7,736 nucleotides of DNA from Jatrophihabitans sp. (GTDB lineage Bacteria > Actinomycetota > Actinomycetes > Mycobacteriales > Jatrophihabitantaceae). The translations under genes were made by a program, and so were the position numbers. Location of the stretch: positions 1 through 7,736 of the forward strand of contig SCQZ01000105.1 in the NCBI GenBank assembly GCA_004299665.1. Direction: 5' to 3'. How positions within the stretch are numbered: the first letter of the stretch is position 1; each line of letters begins with the position of its first letter. Under the pieces are notes generated by a model, which saw only the letters and a list, made by a program, of their open reading frames with translations, was not told the DNA's origin and searched no databases. Shown here piece after piece: positions 1-6,220 of this stretch.

Positions 1-1
1 G

Positions 2-1696
2 ATGGTGACGGCGACCCAGTCGGTCAACGAGGACACGCTGCAACTGCTCGGCGCCGAACTGAACTACCAGGTGCAGGTGGTCAGTCCCGAGGACGAGGAC
101 CGCGAACTGCTCGAGTCCTTCGACCTCACCTTCGGTGAGGACGAGGGCGAGGAGGAGAACCTCGTCGCCCGGCCGCCGGTCGTGACGGTGATGGGGCACG
201 TCGACCACGGCAAGACCCGGCTGCTCGATGCCATCCGCAAGACGAACGTGCAGGCCGGCGAGGCCGGCGGGATCACCCAGCACATCGGCGCGTACCAGGT
301 GCGGGTCGAGCACGACGGCACCGAGCGCGCGATCACCTTCATCGACACCCCGGGCCACGAGGCGTTCACCGCCATGCGCGCTCGCGGGGCGGCGACGACG
401 GACATCGTCGTGCTGGTGGTCGCCGCGGACGACGGCGTCATGCCGCAGACCATCGAGGCGCTCAACCACGCGCAGGCGGCGGACGTCCCGATCGTCGTCG
501 CGGTGAACAAGATCGACAAGGAGGACGCCAACCCGGCGAAGGTGCGCCAGCAGCTCACCGAGTACGGGCTGGTGGCCGAGGAGTACGGCGGCGACACCCT
601 CTTCGTCGACGTCTCCGCACGCAACGACATCAACATCGACGGGCTGCTCGAGGGTGTCCTGCTCACCGCCGACGCGGCCCTGGACCTGCGGGCCAACCCG
701 GACCAGGACGCGCAGGGAATCGTCATCGAGGCGCGGCTGGACCGCGGGCGCGGCCCCGTCGCGAGCTTGCTGGTACAGCGCGGCACGCTGCACGTCGGGG
801 ACTCGGTCGTCGCCGGGGACGCCTTCGGGCGCGTGCGGGCGATGCTCGACGAGAACGGCGACCCGGTCGACATCGCGGAGCCGTCCCGCCCGGTCCAGGT
901 CCTCGGCCTCACGTCGGTGCCCGGTGCGGGCGATTCCTTCCTCGTCGTCGAGGAGGACCGCATCGCTCGCCAGATCGCCGACAGGCGGGCCGCGCGGGAG
1001 CGCAACGCGCAACTGGCCTCCACCCGCCGGCGGATCTCCCTCGACGACCTGGACAAGGCGCTCGCGGCCGGTGAGGTACAGCAGTTGAACCTCATCATCA
1101 AGGGCGACGTGTCCGGTTCGGTCGAGGCTCTCGAGGACGCGTTGGTCAAGATCGACGTGGGCGACGAGGACGTGTCGCTGCGCGTGATCGGCCGCGGGGT
1201 CGGTGCGATCACCGAGAACGACATCAACCTGGCCATCGCCTCCGACGCGGTCGTGATCGGCTTCAACGTGCGTCCCGAGGGCAAGGCGCGCGAGGCGGCC
1301 GACCGCGAGGGCGTCGACATCCGGTACTACTCGGTGATCTACCAGGCGATCGACGAGATCGAGGCCGCGCTCAAGGGGATGCTCAAGCCGGAGTTCGAGG
1401 AGGTCCAGCTGGGCACGGCCGAGGTGCGCGAGGTGTTCCGTGTGCCGCGCGTCGGCAACGTCGCCGGGTCGCTGGTGCGGTCCGGGACGATCCGTCGCAA
1501 CAGCAAGGCACGGCTGATCCGCGACGGCGCGGTGGTGGCGGACAACCTGACCATCGACTCGCTCAAGCGGTTCAAGGAGGACGCCACCGAGGTGCGCGAC
1601 GGGTACGAGTGCGGTATCGGGCTGGGCTCGTACAACGACATCAAGATCGGTGACACGATCGAGACCTTCGAGCTCCGCGAGAAGCCGCGCGCCTAG
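2..1696 (+). CDS. infB: Translation initiation factor IF-2, 5'-truncated by the window edge
   Basis: IF2 is the GTPase that brings fMet-tRNA to the 30S subunit and promotes 50S joining. The 564 visible residues hold the whole catalytic part. The G domain has GHVDHGKT (G1, residues 65-72), GGITQHIG (switch I, 89-96), DTPGH (G3, 115-119), NKID (G4, 169-172) and SAR (G5, 205-207). Domain II follows (about 235-325), then the domain III/IV region with KGDVSGSVEAL (367-377) and the C-terminal initiator-tRNA-binding beta barrel. The gene is incomplete: actinobacterial IF2 usually has several hundred more N-terminal residues, and the sequence here begins in the segment just before the G domain. Base 1 is the last base of an upstream codon, so the ATG at 2 is an internal Met and not the start. 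The gene ends with TAG at 1694-1696. The usual upstream neighbours, nusA and ylxR, would lie off the left edge. Confidence 0.98.
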   Translation: MVTATQSVNEDTLQLLGAELNYQVQVVSPEDEDRELLESFDLTFGEDEGEEENLVARPPVVTVMGHVDHGKTRLLDAIRKTNVQAGEAGGITQHIGAYQVRVEHDGTERAITFIDTPGHEAFTAMRARGAATTDIVVLVVAADDGVMPQTIEALNHAQAADVPIVVAVNKIDKEDANPAKVRQQLTEYGLVAEEYGGDTLFVDVSARNDINIDGLLEGVLLTADAALDLRANPDQDAQGIVIEARLDRGRGPVASLLVQRGTLHVGDSVVAGDAFGRVRAMLDENGDPVDIAEPSRPVQVLGLTSVPGAGDSFLVVEEDRIARQIADRRAARERNAQLASTRRRISLDDLDKALAAGEVQQLNLIIKGDVSGSVEALEDALVKIDVGDEDVSLRVIGRGVGAITENDINLAIASDAVVIGFNVRPEGKAREAADREGVDIRYYSVIYQAIDEIEAALKGMLKPEFEEVQLGTAEVREVFRVPRVGNVAGSLVRSGTIRRNSKARLIRDGAVVADNLTIDSLKRFKEDATEVRDGYECGIGLGSYNDIKIGDTIETFELREKPRA

Positions 1697-1706
1697 GGTT
1701 CGCTCC

Positions 1707-1771
1707 GGAAAGGGTGCGCCCTTCGCCCGCTGCAGAGCTTCTTTCACGCGGTCGAAGGGCACACCCTTTCC
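1707..1771. repeat. 19-bp near-perfect inverted repeat between infB and ylxP (hairpin)
   Basis: The left arm GGAAAGGGTGCGCCCTTCG (1707-1725) and right arm CGAAGGGCACACCCTTTCC (1753-1771) are reverse complements except at one position (C1717 opposite A1761). After one further mismatch, 4 more pairs (1727-1730 with 1748-1751) extend the stem, leaving a 17-base loop. Each arm can also fold by itself as AAGGG-NNNN-CCCTT, so the site could form one long hairpin or two small ones. It starts 11 bases after the infB stop and ends about 25 bases before the ylxP ribosome binding site. No T-tract follows the right arm, so it is not a classical intrinsic terminator. It could be a T-tract-less actinobacterial terminator, an RNase III processing site or a dispersed palindromic repeat. 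The structure is certain and the role is not. Confidence 0.85.
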
Positions 1772-1795
1772 TCCGCCGGCTCGCGGTTCTCGATC

Positions 1796-1800
1796 GGAGG
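1796..1800 (+). promoter_or_regulatory. Ribosome binding site of ylxP
   Basis: GGAGG lies 7 bases before the GTG at 1808 and only 4 bases before the GTG at 1805. The spacing favours 1808 as the start of ylxP. Confidence 0.7.
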
Positions 1801-1807
1801 TGGGGTG

Positions 1808-2110
1808 GTGGTTGTGGGGACCTTGCGCTGTGACCTCTTGCTCGGCGATGTGCACTCCTTGAAGGGCAAGCGGGCCGTGATGCGGCCGTTGCTCGCCGAC
1901 CTTCGACGAAGGTTCGCGGTGTCAGCGGCTGAGACAGGTGACAACGATCTGTATCGGCGCTCGGAGGTCTCGGTGGCGCTCGTGGCGGGCGATCACGCGC
2001 ACGTCGTCTCCGTGCTGGACGAATGCGAACGGTTCGTCGCAGGCTGCCCCGAGATCGAACTGCTCGCCGTGCGCCGGCGGGTACTGGACGACGACGATCT
2101 GGAGGATTGA
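1808..2110 (+). CDS. ylxP: DUF503 family protein (YlxP-like)
   Basis: This is a small protein of 100 residues from the DUF503 family, which is repeatedly found beside infB and rbfA. Its biochemical role is not established; the location suggests a part in ribosome assembly or translation initiation (inference). Family hallmarks include the N-terminal VGTL strand, LLLGDVHSLKGKR (about residues 10-22), VSAAETG in the middle, a VAL-GD pair of strands and a C-terminal ELLAVRRR. The length is typical. I chose GTG 1808 because it gives the M-x-VGTL beginning seen in relatives and a 7-base Shine-Dalgarno spacing; GTG 1805 would add one Val. The stop is 3 bases before the rbfA ATG, so the two are co-translated. 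Codon use is odd: about 20 of 100 codons end in A or T (including CGA twice, TCA, ACA, TAT, CTT), far more than in the neighbouring MATE gene or truB. Confidence 0.9.
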   Translation: MVVGTLRCDLLLGDVHSLKGKRAVMRPLLADLRRRFAVSAAETGDNDLYRRSEVSVALVAGDHAHVVSVLDECERFVAGCPEIELLAVRRRVLDDDDLED

Positions 2111-2113
2111 GTG

Positions 2114-2566
2114 ATGGCAGATCCCGGACGTGCGCGCCGGCTGTCGGGTCGCATCCGGCAGATCGTCGCGAGCACCATCGAGATGCAGATCAAGGACCCT
2201 CGCCTGGGCATGGTGACGATCACCGACGTGCGGGTCACCGGCGACCTGCACGACGCGACCGTCTTCTACACCGTCCTGGGTGACGACGACCAGCGCGTCG
2301 CGTCGGCCGCCGCACTCGAATCGGCGAAGGGTGTGCTGCGCAGCGAGGTCGGGCGTCAGACCGGGGTGCGGTTCACGCCCACCCTCGCCTTCGTCCTCGA
2401 CGCCGTTCCCGAGGGCGCGGCGCACATCGAGGAGTTGCTGGCGGTGGCCGCGCAGGCGGACCGCCGCGTCGAGGAGGCGCGTCGGGGAGCCCGGCCGGCC
2501 GGCGACCCCGACCCGTACCGCAAGCCGCGCGAGGCGGACGCCGACGACGAGGCGCGGGCCGACTGA
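2114..2566 (+). CDS. rbfA: 30S ribosome-binding factor A
   Basis: RbfA binds the immature 30S subunit near helix 1 of 16S rRNA and helps late maturation of the small subunit, especially at low temperature (family knowledge). The 150-residue protein has the single KH-like domain at about 1-112: RARRLSGRIRQIVAS (6-20), KDPRLGMVTITDVRVTGD (27-44), the A-K-G turn (71-73) of the kinked helix, and VRFTPTLAFVLD (85-96) followed by IEELL (105-109). The tail from about 115 is charged and probably disordered, as is usual in actinobacteria. GGAGG at 2101-2105 sits 8 bases before ATG 2114. A GTG at 2111 immediately after the ylxP stop is possible, but MADP matches the common actinobacterial N terminus. 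The stop TGA (2564-2566) overlaps the proposed CTG start of the downstream transporter gene. Confidence 0.95.
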   Translation: MADPGRARRLSGRIRQIVASTIEMQIKDPRLGMVTITDVRVTGDLHDATVFYTVLGDDDQRVASAAALESAKGVLRSEVGRQTGVRFTPTLAFVLDAVPEGAAHIEELLAVAAQADRRVEEARRGARPAGDPDPYRKPREADADDEARAD

Positions 2567-3867
2567 GCGGGACCGGGCCGGACGCGGCGACGAGACGGCT
2601 GATCGCGCTCGCCGCGTCGGCGTTCGTCGTGCTCGCGGCCGAACCGCTGTACCTGCTGGTCGACACCGCCGTCGTCGGCCACCTGGGCGCGGTGCCGCTG
2701 GGTGCGCTGGGCATCGGGGCGGCGCTGATGGCGCTGCTGACCATCGTGGGCACCTTCGTCGAGTACGGCACCACCGCGCGGGCCGCGCGCTGGTTCGGCG
2801 CCGGCCGCGAGGACGTCGCGATCGGGGAGGGCGTGCAGGCCTCCTGGCTCGCGCTGGGCATCGGTGTCGCCGTCGTCGCCGCGGGCGAGGCGCTGGCCGG
2901 GCCGCTGACCGACCTGCTCGGCGGCGGCGGAGCGGTCTCGCACGCCGCCGAGTCGTGGTTCCGGATCGCGGTCCTGGGAATGCCCGGCGTCCTGCTCGTG
3001 CTGGCGGGCAACGGCTGGATGCGCGGCGTGCAGAAGACCCGCGATCCGGTCCGCATCGTGCTCGCGGCCAACGCGCTGTCCGCGGTCGCGTCGCCGCTGC
3101 TGGTGTACCCGGGCGGGCTGGGGCTGGAGGGCTCGGCGATCGCCAACGTGGTCGCGCAGGTGGTGGGCGGCGTGCTGTTCCTGCGCGCACTGCGTCGCGC
3201 GGCGGGCTCGCTGCGCGCCGACGGCGCGATCATGCGCGCGCAACTGGTGATGGGACGGGACCTGATCGTGCGGGCGGCCGCGTTCCAGGTCGCCTTCCTG
3301 TCCGCCGCCGCCGTGGCGGCCCGCATGGGGTCCGCGCAGATCGCCGCCCACCAGATCGGACTGCAGTTGTGGGAGTTCACCGCGCTGCTGCTCGATTCGG
3401 TGGCGATCGCGGCGCAGTCGCTGGTCGGGGCCGCCCTCGGTGGTTCCGACGCCGACGGCGCCCGGCGCGTCGCCTGGCAGGTCGCACGCTGGGGCGGTTG
3501 GTTCGGCGCGGCATTCGCGGGGCTCTACGGCGCGGGCTGGTGGCTGGTCCCGCGGGCGTTCACGACCTCGCCGGCGGTACTGCACCAGGCCCACCTGCTG
3601 TGGCCGTGGTTCGTCGCGATGCTGCCCGCGGCGGGCGTCGTCTTCGCCCTCGACGGGGTGCTCATCGGCGCCGGCGACGTGGCCTTCCTGCGCACCCTGA
3701 CCGTGATCGCGGCGGTGCTCGTCTTCGCCCCCCTCAACGTCGCGGCGCTGCACTGGCACTGGGGGATCGGCGGCGTCTGGGCCGGGCTGACCGCGTTCAT
3801 CCTGGTCCGGCTGGCGGGCATGCTGGCGCGGGCCCGCGGAACCCGCTGGGTGGTGGTCGGTGTCTGA
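2563..3867 (+). CDS. MATE family efflux transporter (DinF-like), probable CTG start
   Basis: This is a multidrug and toxin extrusion protein of the inner membrane, which exports organic compounds by sodium or proton antiport; the substrate cannot be read from sequence. From 2563 it has 434 residues, the usual MATE size, and is rich in hydrophobic helices consistent with 12 membrane segments. TM1 carries the conserved acidic residue in LLVDTAVVGHLG (Asp34). Other family features are GTTARAARWFGAG (first half) and IAAHQIGLQLWEF at the start of the second half, with a repeat-like pseudo-symmetry. The start is unusual. No ATG, GTG or TTG lies in frame between the stop at 2281 and GTG 2629. GTG 2629 falls inside TM1 and would remove half of that helix. 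CTG 2563, in a CTGA overlap with the rbfA stop, gives an intact TM1 and an N terminus beginning M-S-G. A conservative annotation would start at 2629. The stop overlaps truB by 8 bases. Confidence 0.9.
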   Translation: MSGTGPDAATRRLIALAASAFVVLAAEPLYLLVDTAVVGHLGAVPLGALGIGAALMALLTIVGTFVEYGTTARAARWFGAGREDVAIGEGVQASWLALGIGVAVVAAGEALAGPLTDLLGGGGAVSHAAESWFRIAVLGMPGVLLVLAGNGWMRGVQKTRDPVRIVLAANALSAVASPLLVYPGGLGLEGSAIANVVAQVVGGVLFLRALRRAAGSLRADGAIMRAQLVMGRDLIVRAAAFQVAFLSAAAVAARMGSAQIAAHQIGLQLWEFTALLLDSVAIAAQSLVGAALGGSDADGARRVAWQVARWGGWFGAAFAGLYGAGWWLVPRAFTTSPAVLHQAHLLWPWFVAMLPAAGVVFALDGVLIGAGDVAFLRTLTVIAAVLVFAPLNVAALHWHWGIGGVWAGLTAFILVRLAGMLARARGTRWVVVGV

Positions 3868-4741
3868 CGGACTGGTGATCGTCGACAAGCCCGCGGGCTG
3901 GACCTCGCACGACGTGGTCGGCCGGCTGCGGCGGCTCGCGCGGACCCGGCGGGTCGGTCACGCCGGGACGCTCGACCCGATGGCGACCGGGGTGCTGGTC
4001 GTCGGCGTCGGGAGGGCCACGCGGCTGTTGCACCACCTCGTGCTCACCGACAAGGCGTACACGGCGACGATGCGCCTCGGCCAGGCGACGGCGACGGACG
4101 ACGCGGACGGCGAGGTGATCTCGGCGCGTTCCGCCCGCGGCGTGGACGAGGATGCCGTGCGCGCGGCGATGACGGCGCTCACCGGCGAGGTGATGCAGGT
4201 GCCCTCGTCGGTCTCGGCGATCAAGGTGGACGGCCGGCGGGCGTACGCGCGGGTGCGGAACGGGGAGCGGGTGGCACTGGCGGCCCGGCCGGTGACCGTG
4301 GCCCGGTTCGAGGCGCGCGCGTTCCGGCGCCCGTCGCCGGACCTGCTCGACGTCGACGTCGCCGTCGAGTGCTCGTCCGGGACGTACGTGCGGGCGCTGG
4401 CCCGCGACGTCGGCGCCGCGCTGGGGGCCGGTGGACACCTCACCGCGCTGCGCCGGACCCGGGTCGGACCCTTCGCCCTCGAGGGCGCCCGCACCCTGGA
4501 CGACTTTGCCGCCCTCGACGACCCGGTGACGCTCCCGCTGGCCGATGCCGTGCGTACGGCCTTCGCGGCGCGTGAGGTCTCCGGCGACCAGGCGCGTGCC
4601 CTGTCCTACGGCAAGGCGCTCGACCCCGCCGGCATCGCCGGCACCTACGGCGCCTTCGCGCCGGACGGCACGGTCGTCGCGCTGCTGCGTGAGGGTGACG
4701 GCGCCGCCCGACCGGTCCTGGTCTTCGCCGCCGCCGGCTGA
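3860..4741 (+). CDS. truB: tRNA pseudouridine(55) synthase
   Basis: TruB converts U55 in the T-loop of tRNA to pseudouridine and also acts as a tRNA-folding chaperone (family knowledge). The 293-residue protein starts with LVIVDKPAGWTSHDVV (5-20). The catalytic motif GHAGTLDPMATGVL (33-46) contains the nucleophile Asp39. KAYTATMRLG (65-74), SAIKVDGRRAYARVRNG (119-135), CSSGTYVRALARDVG (171-185) and LRRTRVGPF (197-205) follow. A short PUA-like C-terminal domain completes it (about 230-290), as in actinobacterial TruB. The start GTG 3860 lies inside the end of the transporter gene, with only a weak GGGTGG upstream, so translation is probably coupled to that gene. It is the last gene of the packed ylxP-rbfA-MATE-truB block; a GC hairpin follows its stop by one base. 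Confidence 0.97.
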   Translation: MSDGLVIVDKPAGWTSHDVVGRLRRLARTRRVGHAGTLDPMATGVLVVGVGRATRLLHHLVLTDKAYTATMRLGQATATDDADGEVISARSARGVDEDAVRAAMTALTGEVMQVPSSVSAIKVDGRRAYARVRNGERVALAARPVTVARFEARAFRRPSPDLLDVDVAVECSSGTYVRALARDVGAALGAGGHLTALRRTRVGPFALEGARTLDDFAALDDPVTLPLADAVRTAFAAREVSGDQARALSYGKALDPAGIAGTYGAFAPDGTVVALLREGDGAARPVLVFAAAG

Positions 4742-4742
4742 G

Positions 4743-4761
4743 CCGGGCGCCCAGCGCCCGG
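4743..4761 (+). terminator. GC-rich hairpin after truB, possible T-tract-less terminator
   Basis: CCGGGCGC (4743-4750), loop CCA, and GCGCCCGG (4754-4761) form a perfect 8-bp stem that starts one base after the truB stop. A second small stem, CGCGC-ACC-GCGCG (4764-4776), follows. There is no T-run, so it is not a canonical rho-independent terminator. Its position, ahead of a likely ribF promoter, fits an actinobacterial terminator or attenuating structure. In DNA this GC-rich, such hairpins also arise by chance. Confidence 0.45.
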
Positions 4762-4807
4762 GCCGCGCACCGCGCGCCGGCGCCGATCTGCCGACGGGTA
4801 CGGGCAG

Positions 4808-4813
4808 TAGGCT
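4808..4813 (+). promoter_or_regulatory. Likely -10 element of ribF promoter (leaderless)
   Basis: TAGGCT matches the actinobacterial -10 pattern TANNNT and ends 8 bases before the ribF GTG at 4822. Transcription would then begin at or within a base or two of the start codon. No purine-rich Shine-Dalgarno sequence is present in front of the GTG, which agrees with a leaderless message. A good -35 box is not visible. Confidence 0.5.
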
Positions 4814-4821
4814 CGCTGATC

Positions 4822-5772
4822 GTGCAGCGATGGCAGGGGCTCGAGGACGTGCCGACGGACTGGGGCAACAGCGTCGTGACCATCGGCGTGTTCGACGGCG
4901 TCCACCGCGGCCACGCGTCGATCATCGGCAAGGCCGTCGACCTCGCACGGCAGCACGGCGTGCCCAGCGTGCTGATCACCTTCGTGCCCCACCCGTCCGA
5001 GGTGGTGCGGCCGGGTTCGCACCCGCCGCAGCTCACCACCATCGTGCGGCGCGCCGAACTGGTCGCCGAACTGGGCGTGGACGTGTTCTGCGCGCTCCCG
5101 TTCACCCTCGAGTTCTCCCAGATGCCCCCGGACCGCTTCGTCCACACAGCGCTGGTGGAGCGGCTGCACGCCGTGGACGTCGTCGTCGGCGCCAACTTCC
5201 GCTTCGGCCACCGGGCGGCGGGGAACGTGGCGCTGCTGGAGGAACTCGGTGCCCGCTTCGGCTTCACCGCGCACGGCATGCCGCTGCTCACCGAGGGCGA
5301 GACCCGGCTGTCGGCGACCTACGTGCGCACCTGCGTCCAGGCCGGCGAGATGCGTGCCGCGGCCGCCGCGCTCGGGCGCCCGCACCGCGTCGACGGCGTC
5401 GTGGAGCGCGGCGACCAGCGGGGCCGCGACCTCGGCTTCCCGACCGCGAACCTGCGTACCGACCAGTGGACCGCCGTACCCGCGGACGGGGTGTACGCCG
5501 GCCGTGCCTGGCGATTGGACGAATGGGGGCGGACCCGCCCCGGGGCGCCGCTGGGGCTCGCGGCGATCTCGGTGGGGACCAACCCGACCTTCCAGACCCG
5601 CCAGCGCCGCGTCGAGGCGTACGTCCTGGACTTCGACGGCGACCTGTACGGTCAGGCGCTCGGCGTGGAGTTCGTGCGGCGACTGCGCGGTATGGAGCGC
5701 TTCGCCGACGTCCCGGACCTGGTCGCCCAGATGCGCGACGACGTGCGCCGGACCCGGGAACTGATGGCCTGA
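4822..5772 (+). CDS. ribF: Bifunctional riboflavin kinase / FMN adenylyltransferase (FAD synthetase)
   Basis: RibF phosphorylates riboflavin to FMN and then adenylylates FMN to FAD, in the cytosol. The 316-residue protein has both modules at normal length. The N-terminal nucleotidyltransferase module (about 1-185) carries FDGVHRGH (24-31), VVGANFRFGHRAAGN (121-135) and LSATYVR (163-169). The C-terminal riboflavin kinase module (about 186-310) has GFPTAN (205-210, whose Thr208 and Asn210 bind nucleotide and metal in the family), DGVYA (222-226), SVGTNPTF (250-257) and the probable catalytic Glu265 in VEAYVLDF. Two adenylyltransferase motifs differ from the usual form: TFVPHP (53-58) where TFDPHP is common, and LSATYVR where (I/L/F)SSTxxR is common. 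The start GTG 4822 gives MQRW, a typical actinobacterial N terminus. ribF commonly sits between truB and rpsO. Confidence 0.97.
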   Translation: MQRWQGLEDVPTDWGNSVVTIGVFDGVHRGHASIIGKAVDLARQHGVPSVLITFVPHPSEVVRPGSHPPQLTTIVRRAELVAELGVDVFCALPFTLEFSQMPPDRFVHTALVERLHAVDVVVGANFRFGHRAAGNVALLEELGARFGFTAHGMPLLTEGETRLSATYVRTCVQAGEMRAAAAALGRPHRVDGVVERGDQRGRDLGFPTANLRTDQWTAVPADGVYAGRAWRLDEWGRTRPGAPLGLAAISVGTNPTFQTRQRRVEAYVLDFDGDLYGQALGVEFVRRLRGMERFADVPDLVAQMRDDVRRTRELMA

Positions 5773-5782
5773 GCGACCCGGT

Positions 5783-5813
5783 TTGGCCGGGTGCCCCCCT
5801 GCGCTGGTAGCCT
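5783..5813 (+). promoter_or_regulatory. Candidate rpsO promoter (extended -10)
   Basis: TAGCCT (5808-5813) is preceded by TG one base upstream (5805-5806), giving an extended -10. TTGGCC (5783-5788) is a possible but weak -35 with a long spacer of 19 bases. Transcription would start near 5820, leaving a leader of about 95 bases before rpsO. The site lies shortly after the ribF stop. Confidence 0.45.
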
Positions 5814-5819
5814 GGACGC

Positions 5820-5915
5820 GGCCCGAGTGACCGGGCCCGCTGCAGCGTGCGTTCCCACATCCGCCGTGACGAAGACCGGCGGACGCCCCTGCGCGAACGA
5901 GGAGAAGGAGCCGAC
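5820..5915 (+). promoter_or_regulatory. Structured rpsO leader, possible S15 autoregulatory element
   Basis: Two clear stems are present. GGCCCG (5820-5825) pairs with CGGGCC (5832-5837). TCCGCCG (5860-5866) pairs with CGGCGGA (5877-5883). Flanking segments GCAG (5842-5845) with CTGC (5889-5892) and GCG (5849-5851) with CGC (5884-5886) could enlarge the second stem into a helix with an internal loop. A ribosome binding site, AAGGAG (5905-5910), follows, 5 bases before the GTG. S15 is known to repress its own message through leader structures in several bacterial lineages. That this leader does so is inference. Confidence 0.4.
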
Positions 5916-6185
5916 GTGCCACTGGCCGCCGACGTCAAGAAGCAGATCATCGCCGAGTACGGCGCCAAGGACGCAGACACCGGATCCCCCGAGGTGCAGG
6001 TCGCGTTGCTGTCCAGGCGGATCAGCGACCTGACCGAGCACCTGAAGGTGCACCAGCACGACCACCACAGCCGCCGTGGGCTGCTGCTGCTGGTCGGGCA
6101 GCGCCGCCGGCTGCTCAACTACCTGGCCAAGACCGACATCAGCCGGTACCGGTCGATCATCGAACGCCTGGGCCTGCGCCGCTAG
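5916..6185 (+). CDS. rpsO: 30S ribosomal protein S15
   Basis: S15 is a primary binding protein of the 30S subunit. It binds the three-way junction of helices 20-22 in 16S rRNA and nucleates the central domain. The 89-residue product has the standard length and the invariant features DTGSPEVQ (21-28), ISDLTEHLKVHQHDHHSRRG (36-55) and LLLLVGQRRRLLNYL (56-70), ending in ERLGLRR. GTG 5916 has AAGGAG 5 bases upstream. It is followed after 327 bases by pnp, the usual rpsO-pnp order. The gap is much longer than the spacing in the upstream block and is filled with repeats and structure, so the two genes may be separated by processing or their own signals. Confidence 0.98.
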   Translation: MPLAADVKKQIIAEYGAKDADTGSPEVQVALLSRRISDLTEHLKVHQHDHHSRRGLLLLVGQRRRLLNYLAKTDISRYRSIIERLGLRR

Positions 6186-6220
6186 CGCCCGCGCGCGGCG
6201 GCAACGGCCCGCCCGCGGGG

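Noticed and set aside
2..4. ATG at position 2 as the true start of infB
   Set aside because: IF2 needs a long N-terminal region that is missing here. The ATG is an internal Met within a conserved segment ahead of the G domain.
64..1320. Open frame on the - strand (about 418 codons) opposite infB
   Set aside because: Its Ser/Arg/Thr-rich low-complexity translation mirrors the IF2 codons. No start signal or family resemblance is seen.
2280..3878. Open frame of 532 codons on the + strand overlapping rbfA and the MATE gene
   Set aside because: Its Arg/Gly-rich translation is an out-of-frame reading. The transporter frame has membrane helices and MATE motifs.
2356..3888. Long open frame on the - strand (about 510 codons) opposite the MATE gene and rbfA
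   Set aside because: It is a shadow of GC-rich coding sequence: composition is dominated by Arg, Pro, Gly, Asp and His, no domain is recognisable, and the + strand frame has clear family motifs.
4645..5922. Long open frame on the - strand (about 425 codons) opposite ribF
   Set aside because: It has no recognisable motif and is antisense to a full-length, well-conserved RibF. It arises from third-position GC bias.
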